Source: Maribacter sedimenticola (GTDB lineage Bacteria; Bacteroidota; Bacteroidia; Flavobacteriales; Flavobacteriaceae). Taken from it: 64,000 nucleotides of DNA. The stretch spans positions 523,501 through 587,500 of the forward strand of contig NZ_FZNV01000001.1 of NCBI RefSeq assembly GCF_900188415.1. Direction: 5' to 3'. The notes beneath the pieces are model-generated. The model was not told where the DNA came from. It saw only the letters and a list, made by a program, of their open reading frames with translations, and ran no database searches. The position numbers and the translations under genes are program-made. Positions 27,954 through 37,565 of the stretch are shown one piece after another (the stretch's first letter is position 1; each line of letters starts with the position of its first letter).

Positions 27954-28153
27954 ATTTTCCTGAATAATTTAAATCAGTTTTACGAACTATAAAATCTCGA
28001 CTGTGCCAAAGTTTTTGGCACAGGGGGGAACGAGAAGATTTTAATCATATACTACTATAACGTAAATGTAGTAAAAATCTTACATTTTTATCATTGTTTG
28101 TGATTTATGTATTTGTAATTATTTGTTTTTTAGAGCATTAAAAAACCTAAAAT

Positions 28154-30154
28154 TTAAAATAAATTTTCTAAGAGTTCCTTATGTACCAAGTTAGGCAAAG
28201 TTATTTTAAGCGTAGGGGTTCGTGCCATTTCTCGTTGTATGGCAAAAATAGCCTCATCGTTTCTGGCCCAACTGCGCCTTGATATTCCATTGTTGACATC
28301 AAAGAACAACATATTGTTTAGTTTACGTTCCGCATCGGCCGAGCCGTCTAGTACCAATCCAAAACCACCGTTCATAACTTCTCCCCAGCCAACGCCACCT
28401 CCATTGTGAATAGAGACCCATGTAGCACCTCTAAAACTATCTCCTATTACGTTGTGGATAGACATGTCCGCGGTAAACCTACTACCATCATAAATATTAC
28501 TGGTTTCCCTATATGGCGAATCAGTACCGCTTACATCATGATGATCCCTTCCTAAAATTACGGGTGCGGACAACTCCCCATTTGCAATGGCAGTATTAAA
28601 TGCCAATGCAATTTTGGCCCTTCCTTCGGCATCAGCATAAAGTATACGTGCTTGGGAACCAACTACTAGTTGATTTTGTTCTGCTTCCTGTATCCATTTA
28701 ATATTGTCCTGTAGTTGTTGTTGGATTTCCTTTGGAGCCGTTTCCTTAATTTCTTGCATAACATTTAAAGCAATGGCATCGGTCTTTTGAAGATCGTGCA
28801 AATTTCCAGAGGCACAGACCCACCGGAACGGACCAAAACCATAATCAAAGCACATAGGGCCAAGAATATCCTGAACGTATGATGGATATTTGAAATCAAT
28901 CTTGTTTTCTGCCATTACATTGGCACCTGCGCGTGATGCTTCCAATAGAAATGCATTGCCATAATCAAAGAAATATGTGCCCTTTGCTGCATGAAGGTTT
29001 ATAGCGTCCGCATGTCTGCGCAAGGATTGCCGTACTTTTTCCTTGAAAACTTGGGGGTTTGTGCCCATCATGTCGTTTGCTTCCGCAAACGTTAGTCCAA
29101 CGGGGTAATACCCGCCTGCCCAAGGATTGTGTAGCGATGTTTGATCAGATCCTAGATGAACGTACATGTTTTCCGAGTAAAAGCGTTCCCATACCTCTAC
29201 TACATTCCCAATATATGCCAAGGATACCACTTCCTTTTGCTGGACCGCCTTATGAGTGCGGTTTACAAGAATGTCCAAATCATCAATTAGCTCATCTACC
29301 CAACCTTGCTCGTATCTTTTAGTGGCTGCTGCCGGATTCACTTCTGCGCAAATGGTAATGCATCCGGCTATGTTGCCCGCTTTTGGTTGTGCACCGCTCA
29401 TACCCCCTAATCCAGCGGTAAGAAATATTTTTCCTTTTGGAGATTCATCGGCCTTTAATACTTTTCTAAATGCATTCATGACCGTAATTGCCGTGCCATG
29501 GACAATTCCCTGCGGACCAATATACATAAAGGAACCCGCTGTCATTTGTCCGTATTGTGTTACGCCCAATGCATTGAACTTTTCCCAATCATCTGGTTGG
29601 GAATAATTGGGAACCATCATACCATTTGTAACTACTACCCTTGGTGCATCCTTGGATGAAGGAAATAGGCCCATTGGGTGACCGGAATACATGTGCAAGG
29701 TTTGTTCATTGGTCATTTCTGACAGGTATTGCATGGTCAGTAGGTATTGCGCCCAATTTTGAAAAACGGCTCCATTGCCCCCGTAGGTAATCAGTTCTTG
29801 GGGATGTTGTGCCACGGCGGGGTCCAGATTATTCTGTATCATCAGCATTATGGCCGCTGCTTGTGCTGTTTTAGCGGGATATTCTTCTATAGAACGCGCA
29901 TACATCTTATAGTCAGGTTGAAAACGGTACATATAAATACGGCCATATGTTTTAAGTTCTTTGGCAAATTCCGGCGCCAAAGTAGGATGCCATTTGGACG
30001 GAAAATAACGGAGTGCATTTCTGATCGCCAATCGTTTTTCTTCAACCGTTAAAATATCCTTGCGTTTGGGCGGATGGCTGAGATGCAATGAACGCTCCTT
30101 TTTTGCAGGGAGATCATTAGGTATGCCCATTTGTATGTGTTCTCTAAAATCCAT
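28154..30154 (-). CDS. hutU: Urocanate hydratase
   Basis: The 666-aa protein carries urocanase motifs: MYSGHPMGLFPS, GSFMYIGPQGIVHG, the NAD-binding GLGGMSGAQPKAG, and HNGGGVGWGEVMNGGFGLV near the end. It is about 100 residues longer than the Pseudomonas-type enzyme, as usual for Bacteroidetes members. It converts urocanate to imidazolone propionate in the cytoplasm using tightly bound NAD. It lies between hutI and hutG on the minus strand. Confidence 0.95.
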   Translation of the reverse strand: MDFREHIQMGIPNDLPAKKERSLHLSHPPKRKDILTVEEKRLAIRNALRYFPSKWHPTLAPEFAKELKTYGRIYMYRFQPDYKMYARSIEEYPAKTAQAAAIMLMIQNNLDPAVAQHPQELITYGGNGAVFQNWAQYLLTMQYLSEMTNEQTLHMYSGHPMGLFPSSKDAPRVVVTNGMMVPNYSQPDDWEKFNALGVTQYGQMTAGSFMYIGPQGIVHGTAITVMNAFRKVLKADESPKGKIFLTAGLGGMSGAQPKAGNIAGCITICAEVNPAAATKRYEQGWVDELIDDLDILVNRTHKAVQQKEVVSLAYIGNVVEVWERFYSENMYVHLGSDQTSLHNPWAGGYYPVGLTFAEANDMMGTNPQVFKEKVRQSLRRHADAINLHAAKGTYFFDYGNAFLLEASRAGANVMAENKIDFKYPSYVQDILGPMCFDYGFGPFRWVCASGNLHDLQKTDAIALNVMQEIKETAPKEIQQQLQDNIKWIQEAEQNQLVVGSQARILYADAEGRAKIALAFNTAIANGELSAPVILGRDHHDVSGTDSPYRETSNIYDGSRFTADMSIHNVIGDSFRGATWVSIHNGGGVGWGEVMNGGFGLVLDGSADAERKLNNMLFFDVNNGISRRSWARNDEAIFAIQREMARTPTLKITLPNLVHKELLENLF

Positions 30155-30242
30155 TCCTTATATTTTGTTCCACGTATGTAATAAAACGTGCAGTATTAAA
30201 TGATAAAATTGCTAATATGTACTAGTTTATAATAGCTGTAGG

Positions 30243-31490
30243 CTAATTATGTTTGTCATAAACCAGCGAACCGTTTTTCCAAACCATGCAGGGTTTTAAA
30301 TTGCCTTGGTTATATAAAATATCTTGATAATTACTTGTATGGAATACAGCTAAATCTGCCAAACCACCTTCTTTTAATATACCTCTATCGGTAAGGTTTA
30401 AAGCTGCTGCGGCTCTAAAAGTAATACCGGCAAGAACTTCTGTATTGGTCAGTTTTTCAAAAGTTCCTAAAATACTGGCCTGGGTAAGTAAATCGCCCAT
30501 GGGAGCAGAACCAGGATTATGGTCGCTTGCAATGGCCAAAGCACCACCGGCATCAAGAATTTTTCGTGCAGGGGCAAAAGCGCACCCTAAACCTATTGAA
30601 GCTCCTGGTAATGCGGTAGCTATAGTAGTACTGTTAGCAAGAAGGTGTACTTCTTTATCTGTACTTGCTTCTAAGTGGTCTGCACTTATTGCATGGAAAT
30701 CTATGGCGACCTTGCTTCCGCTTGTGGTAAACTGGTCCGCATGTACGGTAATATGAAAACCCATCTGCTTTGCAGTTTCAAAATAGGGTTGTACCTGTAC
30801 TGGGCTAAAGGCACTTTGCTCAATAAAGGCATCAATACGATTGGCGAGTTGTTCTTTTAGAAGTATTGGAAAAAGTTTCTTGCTCATCTCATTAAGATAT
30901 TCTACTTCCGTACCCTTAAAATCCTTGGGTAACATATGTGCTGCTAAGCATGTAGGTACCAAATCTGCCAATGCTTCAATATTAGCGATTTTAATAGCCC
31001 TTAACATTTTTAATTCCTCATTGACCGTTAGACCATAACCACTTTTAACTTCAATGGTAGTCGTACCATTTTTTAAATGACGGTTGGCCAATTTTATGGT
31101 ACTCTTTACCAATTGTTCTTGGGTGGATTTTCTTGTTTGGGTTACAGTGTCCCAAATACCCCCGCCAGATTTTGCAATCTCTAGATATGAACTGCCTGCA
31201 TTGCGCATAGCATAGTCATTGGCGCGCGAACCCCCAAAACAAATGTGGGTATGGCAATCTATAAAACCTGGTACACATACATGGTTACCTTTTAAATGGT
31301 GAATATGGGCATGGGTATATATTGCCTTAAGCGATTCAAAAGTTCCGATCGCTATAATATGTTCGTTTTTTAAAACAATGCCACCATCTGCAATGATGGA
31401 CAATTGACTATCGTTTAATGCACCTTTCAACGGTAGTCCCGTCATTGGTATAATTTGTTTAAAGGGACCTATCAGTGTTATTTTTTCCAT
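30243..31490 (-). CDS. hutI: Imidazolonepropionase
   Basis: The 415-aa amidohydrolase has the metal motif DCHTHICFGGSR, the histidine-containing HADQFTTSG, and the aspartate block ALASDHNPGSAP shifted as AIASDHNPGS. It opens the imidazolone ring to give formiminoglutamate. I choose the ATG at 31490, four bases after the hutH stop. An earlier in-frame ATG at 31514 lies inside hutH and adds only eight residues. Confidence 0.93.
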   Translation of the reverse strand: MEKITLIGPFKQIIPMTGLPLKGALNDSQLSIIADGGIVLKNEHIIAIGTFESLKAIYTHAHIHHLKGNHVCVPGFIDCHTHICFGGSRANDYAMRNAGSSYLEIAKSGGGIWDTVTQTRKSTQEQLVKSTIKLANRHLKNGTTTIEVKSGYGLTVNEELKMLRAIKIANIEALADLVPTCLAAHMLPKDFKGTEVEYLNEMSKKLFPILLKEQLANRIDAFIEQSAFSPVQVQPYFETAKQMGFHITVHADQFTTSGSKVAIDFHAISADHLEASTDKEVHLLANSTTIATALPGASIGLGCAFAPARKILDAGGALAIASDHNPGSAPMGDLLTQASILGTFEKLTNTEVLAGITFRAAAALNLTDRGILKEGGLADLAVFHTSNYQDILYNQGNLKPCMVWKNGSLVYDKHN

Positions 31491-31494
31491 AGCA

Positions 31495-33069
31495 TCAATA
31501 TACTTCGAATTCATTTGAATATTTGGTCGTTAATGAAATGCCATGTTCTTTTTGAACACGTTCCACTACTTTTAATATGGTTTTGTTACGGATCATTTGA
31601 ATGCCTTTTTCAATGTCATTGGCAAAAACACGGTCCTTACAGGCAAATGGGACTTGATCACGTACAGCATTGTGCACTTCGTCAAGAAATATTCCAGATT
31701 TTAAAGGTTTTCTAAATTCAAAGGCTTGTGCCGCGGTGAGTAATTCAATGGCGAGAATTTTCTCTACATTACCAAGTACCTGTAATGCCTTTCTACCACC
31801 AATGGAACCCATGCTCACATGATCTTCTTGGCCCAATGATGTAGGTATGCTGTCTGCACTGGATGGAAAGCACAATCCTTTATTCTCACTTGCTAGTGCT
31901 GCTGTGGTATACTGCAAAATCATGTAACCGGAATTTATACCCGTATCTTTCATTAGTAATTTAGGTACTCCAGGGCTGTTACCTTCCAAAGCTAAATAAA
32001 TGCGCCTATCTGAAATATTGCCAATTTCAGATACAGCTAGGCAGGCATAGTCCAAGGCCATTGCCAAGGGCTGGCCGTGAAAATTACCTCCGCTTATGGT
32101 CAGTTCCTTATTTATAATGACCGGGTTGTCCGTAACGGAATTCAATTCAACTTCTACCAGTTCCTTTAAGTGCAGCCATGTGTTACGTGATGCACCATGT
32201 ACTTGGGGAATACACCTAATGGAGTAGGGGTCCTGTACTTTTTCACAATCAATATGATCTTCCATGATTTCAGAACCTTTCAATAATTTTTTTACCCTTT
32301 TGGCAACATGGATATTTCCTTTAAACGGACGAAGGGCATGAAGCTCGTTGTAAAAGGGTTTAACCGAACCTTGGAGGCCTTCTATCATCATGGCTCCAAT
32401 TATATCGGCCTGCGCGAGCAAGGCATGAAATTTTGCCACAACCTTAACGGCGTGCGCCGCTATAAATTGGGTACCGTTAATTAACGCCAATCCTTCTTTT
32501 GGACCTAGGGCAATAGGTTTTAACCCGGTTTTTTTGAACAAGATTTCAGAGGTAATGATTTCATTGTTATAGGAAACTTTACCTAACCCAATTAAAGGTA
32601 GAAACAAATGGGACAAAGGCGCTAAATCTCCCGATGCCCCAACAGAACCTTGGGACGGTACAACCGGTATGGCATTGTTTTCTATATGCCAAATAATTCG
32701 CTCCAAGGTGTTCAATGCTATACCGGAATATCCTTTGGCCAACGACTGTGCTTTTAAGATGAGCATAAGTTTTGCGATGTCTTTATCAATAGGCTTGCCT
32801 ACCCCAACACTATGGCTTTGAAGAATGTTGGATTGTAATACACTGGTTTCAGATTTGGATATTTTAGTGGTACACAATGGTCCAAAACCGGTATTGATGC
32901 CATAGACTGGATGTCCTTTGTCTACAATTTGCTGAACGATGTTCCAGCTTTTGCTGATTTTTTTGACAGCTTCATCCGTAATGATCAATGAGGTGTTTCC
33001 TTTGGCAATGGATAAAGCCTTTCCTACGGTCAACCAATCTTCTCCCAATTTAAATATCTGTTCGCTCAT
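31495..33069 (-). CDS. hutH: Histidine ammonia-lyase
   Basis: The 524-aa protein contains the autocatalytic MIO triad A145-S146-G147 in GSVGASGDLAPLSH, together with YGINTGFGPL near the N-terminus and the conserved GNFHGQPLAMALD. It deaminates histidine to urocanate and is the first gene of the minus-strand hut run. The 84-base gap to the divergent LysR gene must hold the promoter and operator for both directions. Confidence 0.95.
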   Translation of the reverse strand: MSEQIFKLGEDWLTVGKALSIAKGNTSLIITDEAVKKISKSWNIVQQIVDKGHPVYGINTGFGPLCTTKISKSETSVLQSNILQSHSVGVGKPIDKDIAKLMLILKAQSLAKGYSGIALNTLERIIWHIENNAIPVVPSQGSVGASGDLAPLSHLFLPLIGLGKVSYNNEIITSEILFKKTGLKPIALGPKEGLALINGTQFIAAHAVKVVAKFHALLAQADIIGAMMIEGLQGSVKPFYNELHALRPFKGNIHVAKRVKKLLKGSEIMEDHIDCEKVQDPYSIRCIPQVHGASRNTWLHLKELVEVELNSVTDNPVIINKELTISGGNFHGQPLAMALDYACLAVSEIGNISDRRIYLALEGNSPGVPKLLMKDTGINSGYMILQYTTAALASENKGLCFPSSADSIPTSLGQEDHVSMGSIGGRKALQVLGNVEKILAIELLTAAQAFEFRKPLKSGIFLDEVHNAVRDQVPFACKDRVFANDIEKGIQMIRNKTILKVVERVQKEHGISLTTKYSNEFEVY

Positions 33070-33153
33070 AGTTTTGACGTCTCAAGATTTAATTTAAAAT
33101 TAATACCTATTTTTAATAATCGGTAATATCAATTTTATCATCAATTCATTACT

Positions 33154-34041
33154 ATGGGTAATCAAATAGAGCTACGTCATCTCACATATTTTCTGGCGGT
33201 AGCACAAGAGTTACATTTTAGAAAAGCGGCGGAAAAATTGTTTATTTCCCAGCCGGGATTAAGTAGGCAGATCAAGCAAATGGAGGAAATATTAGAGACC
33301 CAACTCTTTGAGCGTAACAAGAAAAAAGTTTCCTTGACCCCTGCCGGGCATTACTTAAAGAAGGAGGTTACCTATATATTTAATCACTTGGAAAAAGTTG
33401 AACGTCAATTAAAATTAGTTGGCGATGGCAATAGTGGCGAGCTGCGAATAGGTTTTTTAGGTTCTGCCATGCAAGAGGTCATACCCAAACTATTACTAAA
33501 GATCAAAGAGGTCTATCCAAATGTAAAATCATCATTGGAAGAGCTGACCAATACGGCACAAGTAGATGCCGTGCTCAACGATCGGCTTGATATGGGTTTT
33601 GTGCGCCTATCTCGTGTACCGAATACCTTGAGGATGGAAACGGTGTTCAAGGATACTTTTTCTTTAGTATTGCCTGAACGTTATCCAATGATTACAAGGG
33701 AATTTGAAGGTATGCACCAATTTAGCAATGATGAGTTTATACTTTTTAGTCAAGCGTATAGCCCTTTATATTATGACACCATCATGAGTATTTGTCAAGA
33801 TGCAGGTTTTATACCTAAAGTTTCGCATAAATCCGTTCATGCGCATACCATTTTTAAGTTGGTGGAAAATCATATGGGAATTGCCATTGTACCTACTGCG
33901 CTACAAAACGGTTTTCAAATGCGGGTAAAGTTCATTGAGTTAAAGAATATACCCCAACGTGCAGAGTTGTCCGTTATCTGGAAAAAGGAACATACAAATC
34001 CTGTTTTAAAAAACTGTATGGAATTATTGATCGGTAAATAG
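33154..34041 (+). CDS. LysR family regulator, probable hut regulator
   Basis: This 295-aa protein has an N-terminal winged helix-turn-helix typical of LysR proteins (IELRHLTYFLAVAQELHFRK, then AAEKLFISQPGLSRQIKQME) and a C-terminal periplasmic-binding-like effector domain. It is transcribed away from hutH, the usual layout of a LysR gene and its target. Urocanate or histidine would be the expected inducer, which is inference. Most known hut operons use HutC or HutP instead, so a LysR gene here is noteworthy. Confidence 0.87.
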   Translation: MGNQIELRHLTYFLAVAQELHFRKAAEKLFISQPGLSRQIKQMEEILETQLFERNKKKVSLTPAGHYLKKEVTYIFNHLEKVERQLKLVGDGNSGELRIGFLGSAMQEVIPKLLLKIKEVYPNVKSSLEELTNTAQVDAVLNDRLDMGFVRLSRVPNTLRMETVFKDTFSLVLPERYPMITREFEGMHQFSNDEFILFSQAYSPLYYDTIMSICQDAGFIPKVSHKSVHAHTIFKLVENHMGIAIVPTALQNGFQMRVKFIELKNIPQRAELSVIWKKEHTNPVLKNCMELLIGK

Positions 34042-34130
34042 GCGTTGTGAGCGTCAAGGCTGCTCATTTTAATATTTGTCTAACAGTTGGTTTATTGCCT
34101 ATGCCTTAATTTTACCTATAAATTATAACA

Positions 34131-34688
34131 ATGATATTTGATCTAATAAAAAAAAGACGTTCTATTTTTCCAGTACAATATAATAATACACCAATTGCAA
34201 AGGCAGATATTGAAAAGGTGCTGGAGTCCGCCAATTGGGCCCCTAACCATAAGTGCACGGAACCATGGCGATTTAAGGTCATTCAGGGAGAGGCAAAAGC
34301 ACGTTTGGGGACATTTATGTCAAAGAAATACCAAGAATTGGACCCCAAGCCAAAAGCAATGAAAATAAAAAAGTTGCAGGAAAATCCACAAAGTGCCAGT
34401 GCCATAATCGCCATTTGTATGCAAAGGGACCTAAAAGAGTCCTTGCCAGAATGGGAGGAGGTTGCTGCAGTAGCCATGGCCGTACAGAATATGTGGTTAC
34501 TATGTACAGAAATGGGTATTGGCTCTTATTGGTCTTCACCGGGACTCATAAAATACATGGATGAGTTTTTTACCTTGAACGAAGGCGAAAAATGTTTAGG
34601 CTTTTTCTATATGGGCAATTTTGATGGAGAATTACCAGAAGGAAAACGTAATTCCATTACCTTAAAAACCAAATGGATCGATCATTGA
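34131..34688 (+). CDS. Nitroreductase family protein
   Basis: The 185-aa FMN-dependent oxidoreductase begins with an IKKRRSIFP segment that contacts FMN and has LESANWAPNHKCTEPWRF and GIGSYWSSPG. It should reduce nitro compounds or quinones with NAD(P)H; the physiological substrate is unknown. It lies close behind the LysR gene, with about 90 bases between, and ends two bases before the convergent DUF456 gene. Confidence 0.85.
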   Translation: MIFDLIKKRRSIFPVQYNNTPIAKADIEKVLESANWAPNHKCTEPWRFKVIQGEAKARLGTFMSKKYQELDPKPKAMKIKKLQENPQSASAIIAICMQRDLKESLPEWEEVAAVAMAVQNMWLLCTEMGIGSYWSSPGLIKYMDEFFTLNEGEKCLGFFYMGNFDGELPEGKRNSITLKTKWIDH

Positions 34689-34690
34689 TA

Positions 34691-35206
34691 TTAATTGAAA
34701 TACGGAAACAAGGCCTCTTTATGCTCCCAAGCCCGTGATATAAATAGGCCCAAGTAGACTATGGCAACCAGAAACTTTATAAAGGTACCGGTCAAAAAAC
34801 CTAAAAATGAACCAAAGGCCGCTTTCGTAGCGGTTTTTTTATCCGCCTTGTTCAGTAATTCGCCTACTAGTGCCCCAATAAATGGCCATATAATAATACC
34901 AAAGGGTCCCAGTATTGGAAATATAAGGGCTACCACCAGGCCTATAGTGGTGCCGATTACCCCCGCTTTAGTACCTCCAAATTTTTTGGTACCCATGGCA
35001 GGGATGATATAATCCAGCGCAAAAACAAGTAATGCAATGACCAAGGTTATACCTAAAAATGTCCAGTTCATGGAAATTGCTTTGGTCATATAAAGCAGTA
35101 ACAAACCAATCCAACTAATTGGTGGGCCCGGTAAAACGGGTAAAAAACTGCCAAGGATACCTATAAGCATAAAGATAAACCCCAGAACTAATAAAACTAT
35201 ATCCAT
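34691..35206 (-). CDS. DUF456 membrane protein
   Basis: The 171-aa protein is almost entirely hydrophobic, with about four segments rich in glycine, such as FIFMLIGILGSFLPVLPGPP and GTTIGLVVALIFPILGPFG. This glycine-zipper-like pattern is typical of DUF456. No function is established. It is transcribed on its own and diverges from the BlaI-like gene. Confidence 0.8.
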   Translation of the reverse strand: MDIVLLVLGFIFMLIGILGSFLPVLPGPPISWIGLLLLYMTKAISMNWTFLGITLVIALLVFALDYIIPAMGTKKFGGTKAGVIGTTIGLVVALIFPILGPFGIIIWPFIGALVGELLNKADKKTATKAAFGSFLGFLTGTFIKFLVAIVYLGLFISRAWEHKEALFPYFN

Positions 35207-35287
35207 TTAAATTCTATTCATTGTTATCCATAAGACTAAGATAAGTCTCAATTGTTACATGGAGTTTCTACTATATTCAATTTTTTT

Positions 35288-35351
35288 AACTAAAACATTA
35301 GTTTAAACTAAAACTTTAGTTATATTTGAAAAACAAACTAAAACTTTAGTT
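35288..35351 (+). promoter_or_regulatory. Three BlaI-type palindromic operators with promoter
   Basis: Three near-identical 16-bp palindromes lie just before the blaI-like ATG at 35354: AACTAAAACATTAGTT at 35288-35303, and AACTAAAACTTTAGTT at 35306-35321 and at 35336-35351. A -7 element TATATTTG (35321-35328) sits between the second and third boxes. TTAG nineteen bases upstream could be the -33 element. BlaI/MecI proteins bind such dyads, so autoregulation is very likely. Confidence 0.8.
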
Positions 35352-35353
35352 GA

Positions 35354-35737
35354 ATGAAACAGTTGACAAAAGCAGAAGAAGAGGTGATGCAAATCTTATG
35401 GCAATTGGGAAAAGGTAACGTAGCTTCCATTATAGAAAAATTACCGGAACCCAAGCCCGCTTATAATACAATTTCTACCATTGTGCGTATTTTGGAAAGC
35501 AAGGGTTTTGTAGACCATGAACAAGCAGGTAGGGGGCATATCTATTTTCCCTTGGTCAAGAAAACGGACTATAGCAACCAATCTATTACCCAATTGGTAG
35601 ATAATTATTTTCAAGGTTCCTTTAAGAGTATGGTGTCTTTCTTCATGAAGAAGAATGATATGAGCCTAACAGAACTGGAAGCTGTTATGAAGGAGATTAA
35701 AAAAACGGAAGATGCCATTAACGAAAAGTCCAAATAA
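35354..35737 (+). CDS. BlaI/MecI/CopY family repressor
   Basis: The 127-aa winged-helix protein opens with QLTKAEEEVMQILWQLGKGN and has the recognition region TISTIVRILESKGFVDHEQAG and a C-terminal dimerisation helix (SLTELEAVMKEIKK). In beta-lactam systems such proteins are cleaved after signalling by a BlaR1-type protease. Here it precedes an M56 protease gene by 19 bases, giving the standard pair. There is no beta-lactamase gene nearby, so the regulated genes may be the pair itself and the TPR gene that follows. Confidence 0.9.
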   Translation: MKQLTKAEEEVMQILWQLGKGNVASIIEKLPEPKPAYNTISTIVRILESKGFVDHEQAGRGHIYFPLVKKTDYSNQSITQLVDNYFQGSFKSMVSFFMKKNDMSLTELEAVMKEIKKTEDAINEKSK

Positions 35738-35756
35738 TTACTAAAACAACCATCAT

Positions 35757-37565
35757 ATGTTACAATTTGTTCTAGAATGTATTGCTTTTCAATTACTGTT
35801 TTTGGTGATTTATGACTTCTTTCTAAAGCGGGAGACCTTTTTTCAATGGAACCGGGTATACCTTTTGGCAACATTTATACTTTCCTTGGTATTACCGTGG
35901 GTGAAAATAGAGGCATTTAAGCAACAGATGCCACAAAACCTTGTTATGTATCCAGAACTATGGTGGAACTTTCAAAAACCGGAAATAACGGCTACCGCTA
36001 TAGACGAGCCATTTTTTAATATTACCTGGCAAGAGGGCCTTTTATATGGAGGAATGTTGGTAGCTTTTGTGTTGTTTCTGCTGAAATTAGGGCAACTGCA
36101 TCTCTTGAAAAAACATGGTAAAAAGATAAAATATCCGGAGTTCACTCAAATTATCATTAGTAATAGTACCATGGCTTTTTCATTTTTCAAATCCATTTTT
36201 TTGGGCGATAAGGTAGTGGCCAAAAAACATGATACCATTATTGCACATGAATTGGTCCATATAAGACAAGGCCATACGTGGGATCTTTTATTTTTTGAAA
36301 TCATGCGAATCATTGCATGGTTTAATCCTTTGGTTTACGTATACCAAAACAGAACGGCAGAGCTTCACGAATTTATTGCCGATGCCCAAGTTAGTAAAGA
36401 GCAACAGCCCGCTCATTACCAACAGTTGCTGGCTCAGGTATTTGAAACGGAACATATATCATTCATCAATCAATTTTTTACAAAATCATTAATCAAAAAA
36501 CGAATAGTCATGTTACAAAAATCAAAATCAAAAAAAGTCTGGCAGTTGAAGTATTTATTATTGGTACCTATGGTCATGGGGATGTTATTTTATACATCTT
36601 GTGAATTAGATGCTACGTTGTCTGAAAAGAATGATATCACATTAAATGATCAAGAATTAATCGATAAAGTATCTTCAGAATTAACAAACCTATCTATAGA
36701 GAGTTCTAATGTTTTTTCTTCCGGATTAATGCAAAAATATTATGAAGAAGATGAAATATTAACCAAAGAGGAATTTTTTAAAGTAAACCTTTTTATTAAT
36801 AAAATGCTTACAGAGTCAAATTTACAAACTCAAGAAAATTCCTCTACAGCTGTTGATATGGGTTTAGGAAATCCTACAACCGAAAAGTATCTTGTTTATG
36901 TTGCTAAAATAAAAGCTTTTAAATTGTTAGATCCTAATTTAAAAGCTTCGGTATCGGCGTTTAAAAAGAATATACGACTTATTTCAAAAGAAGATAAAAA
37001 TCTAGGTCCCGGTGAATTTATTACAGTCCGTAATGTTTCTAAATTGACTTCTGTGGAATTAATGAAAATCAATGGCATGTTAGAAAGTCTGGAAGAGGCT
37101 TCGCAAAAAAACCTCAGTATATTTTTACAAGATAATACCTATATATTTCAAATTTTCAAAAAGACTTATGTGGTTGACTTTAATGTTTTAGTAGAGGATG
37201 TTGAACTTGTTGAGAACAAGGAAGTTCCGTTTGCAATTGCTGACCAAGTCCCAATTTTTCCAGGATGTGAAAATGCTTCGGATAAGCGAAGCTGTTTTAA
37301 TGATAAAATTCAACTTCATATCAGTAAAAATTTCAGGTATCCAATTGAAGCTCAAGAGGCAGGTTTACAGGGCAGGGTAAGTGTTATGTTCATGATTACT
37401 AAAGAGGGGGCAATAGAAAATATTCGTTTAAGGGGTCCCGATAAATTATTGGAAGATGAGGTAGAGCGTATTATAAAACGATTACCTAATATGACCCCCG
37501 GTAAGCATCAAGGAAATGCGGTAAATGTTCCTTTTTCTATTCCTGTTACTTTTAAATTAAAGTAG
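35757..37565 (+). CDS. BlaR1-type M56 membrane metallopeptidase with TonB-C tail
   Basis: This 602-aa protein has about four membrane segments in the first 280 residues and the zinc motif H164-E-L-V-H168 between them (IIAHELVHIRQGH). Another membrane segment (LKYLLLVPMVMGMLFYTSC) is followed by a periplasmic part of about 320 residues. The tail, RYPIEAQEAGLQGRVSVMFM and onward, is a TonB C-terminal-like domain. The penicillin-binding sensor domain of classical BlaR1 is absent, so the stimulus is something else. The next gene starts immediately after its stop codon. Confidence 0.88.
   Translation: MLQFVLECIAFQLLFLVIYDFFLKRETFFQWNRVYLLATFILSLVLPWVKIEAFKQQMPQNLVMYPELWWNFQKPEITATAIDEPFFNITWQEGLLYGGMLVAFVLFLLKLGQLHLLKKHGKKIKYPEFTQIIISNSTMAFSFFKSIFLGDKVVAKKHDTIIAHELVHIRQGHTWDLLFFEIMRIIAWFNPLVYVYQNRTAELHEFIADAQVSKEQQPAHYQQLLAQVFETEHISFINQFFTKSLIKKRIVMLQKSKSKKVWQLKYLLLVPMVMGMLFYTSCELDATLSEKNDITLNDQELIDKVSSELTNLSIESSNVFSSGLMQKYYEEDEILTKEEFFKVNLFINKMLTESNLQTQENSSTAVDMGLGNPTTEKYLVYVAKIKAFKLLDPNLKASVSAFKKNIRLISKEDKNLGPGEFITVRNVSKLTSVELMKINGMLESLEEASQKNLSIFLQDNTYIFQIFKKTYVVDFNVLVEDVELVENKEVPFAIADQVPIFPGCENASDKRSCFNDKIQLHISKNFRYPIEAQEAGLQGRVSVMFMITKEGAIENIRLRGPDKLLEDEVERIIKRLPNMTPGKHQGNAVNVPFSIPVTFKLK

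Noticed and set aside
31491-31514. Upstream ATG for hutI
   Set aside because: It lies inside hutH and adds eight residues not seen before the conserved start; the ATG at 31490 follows the hutH stop by four bases.
35354-37565. Beta-lactam resistance cassette
   Set aside because: The M56 protein lacks the penicillin-binding sensor domain and there is no beta-lactamase gene in the window.
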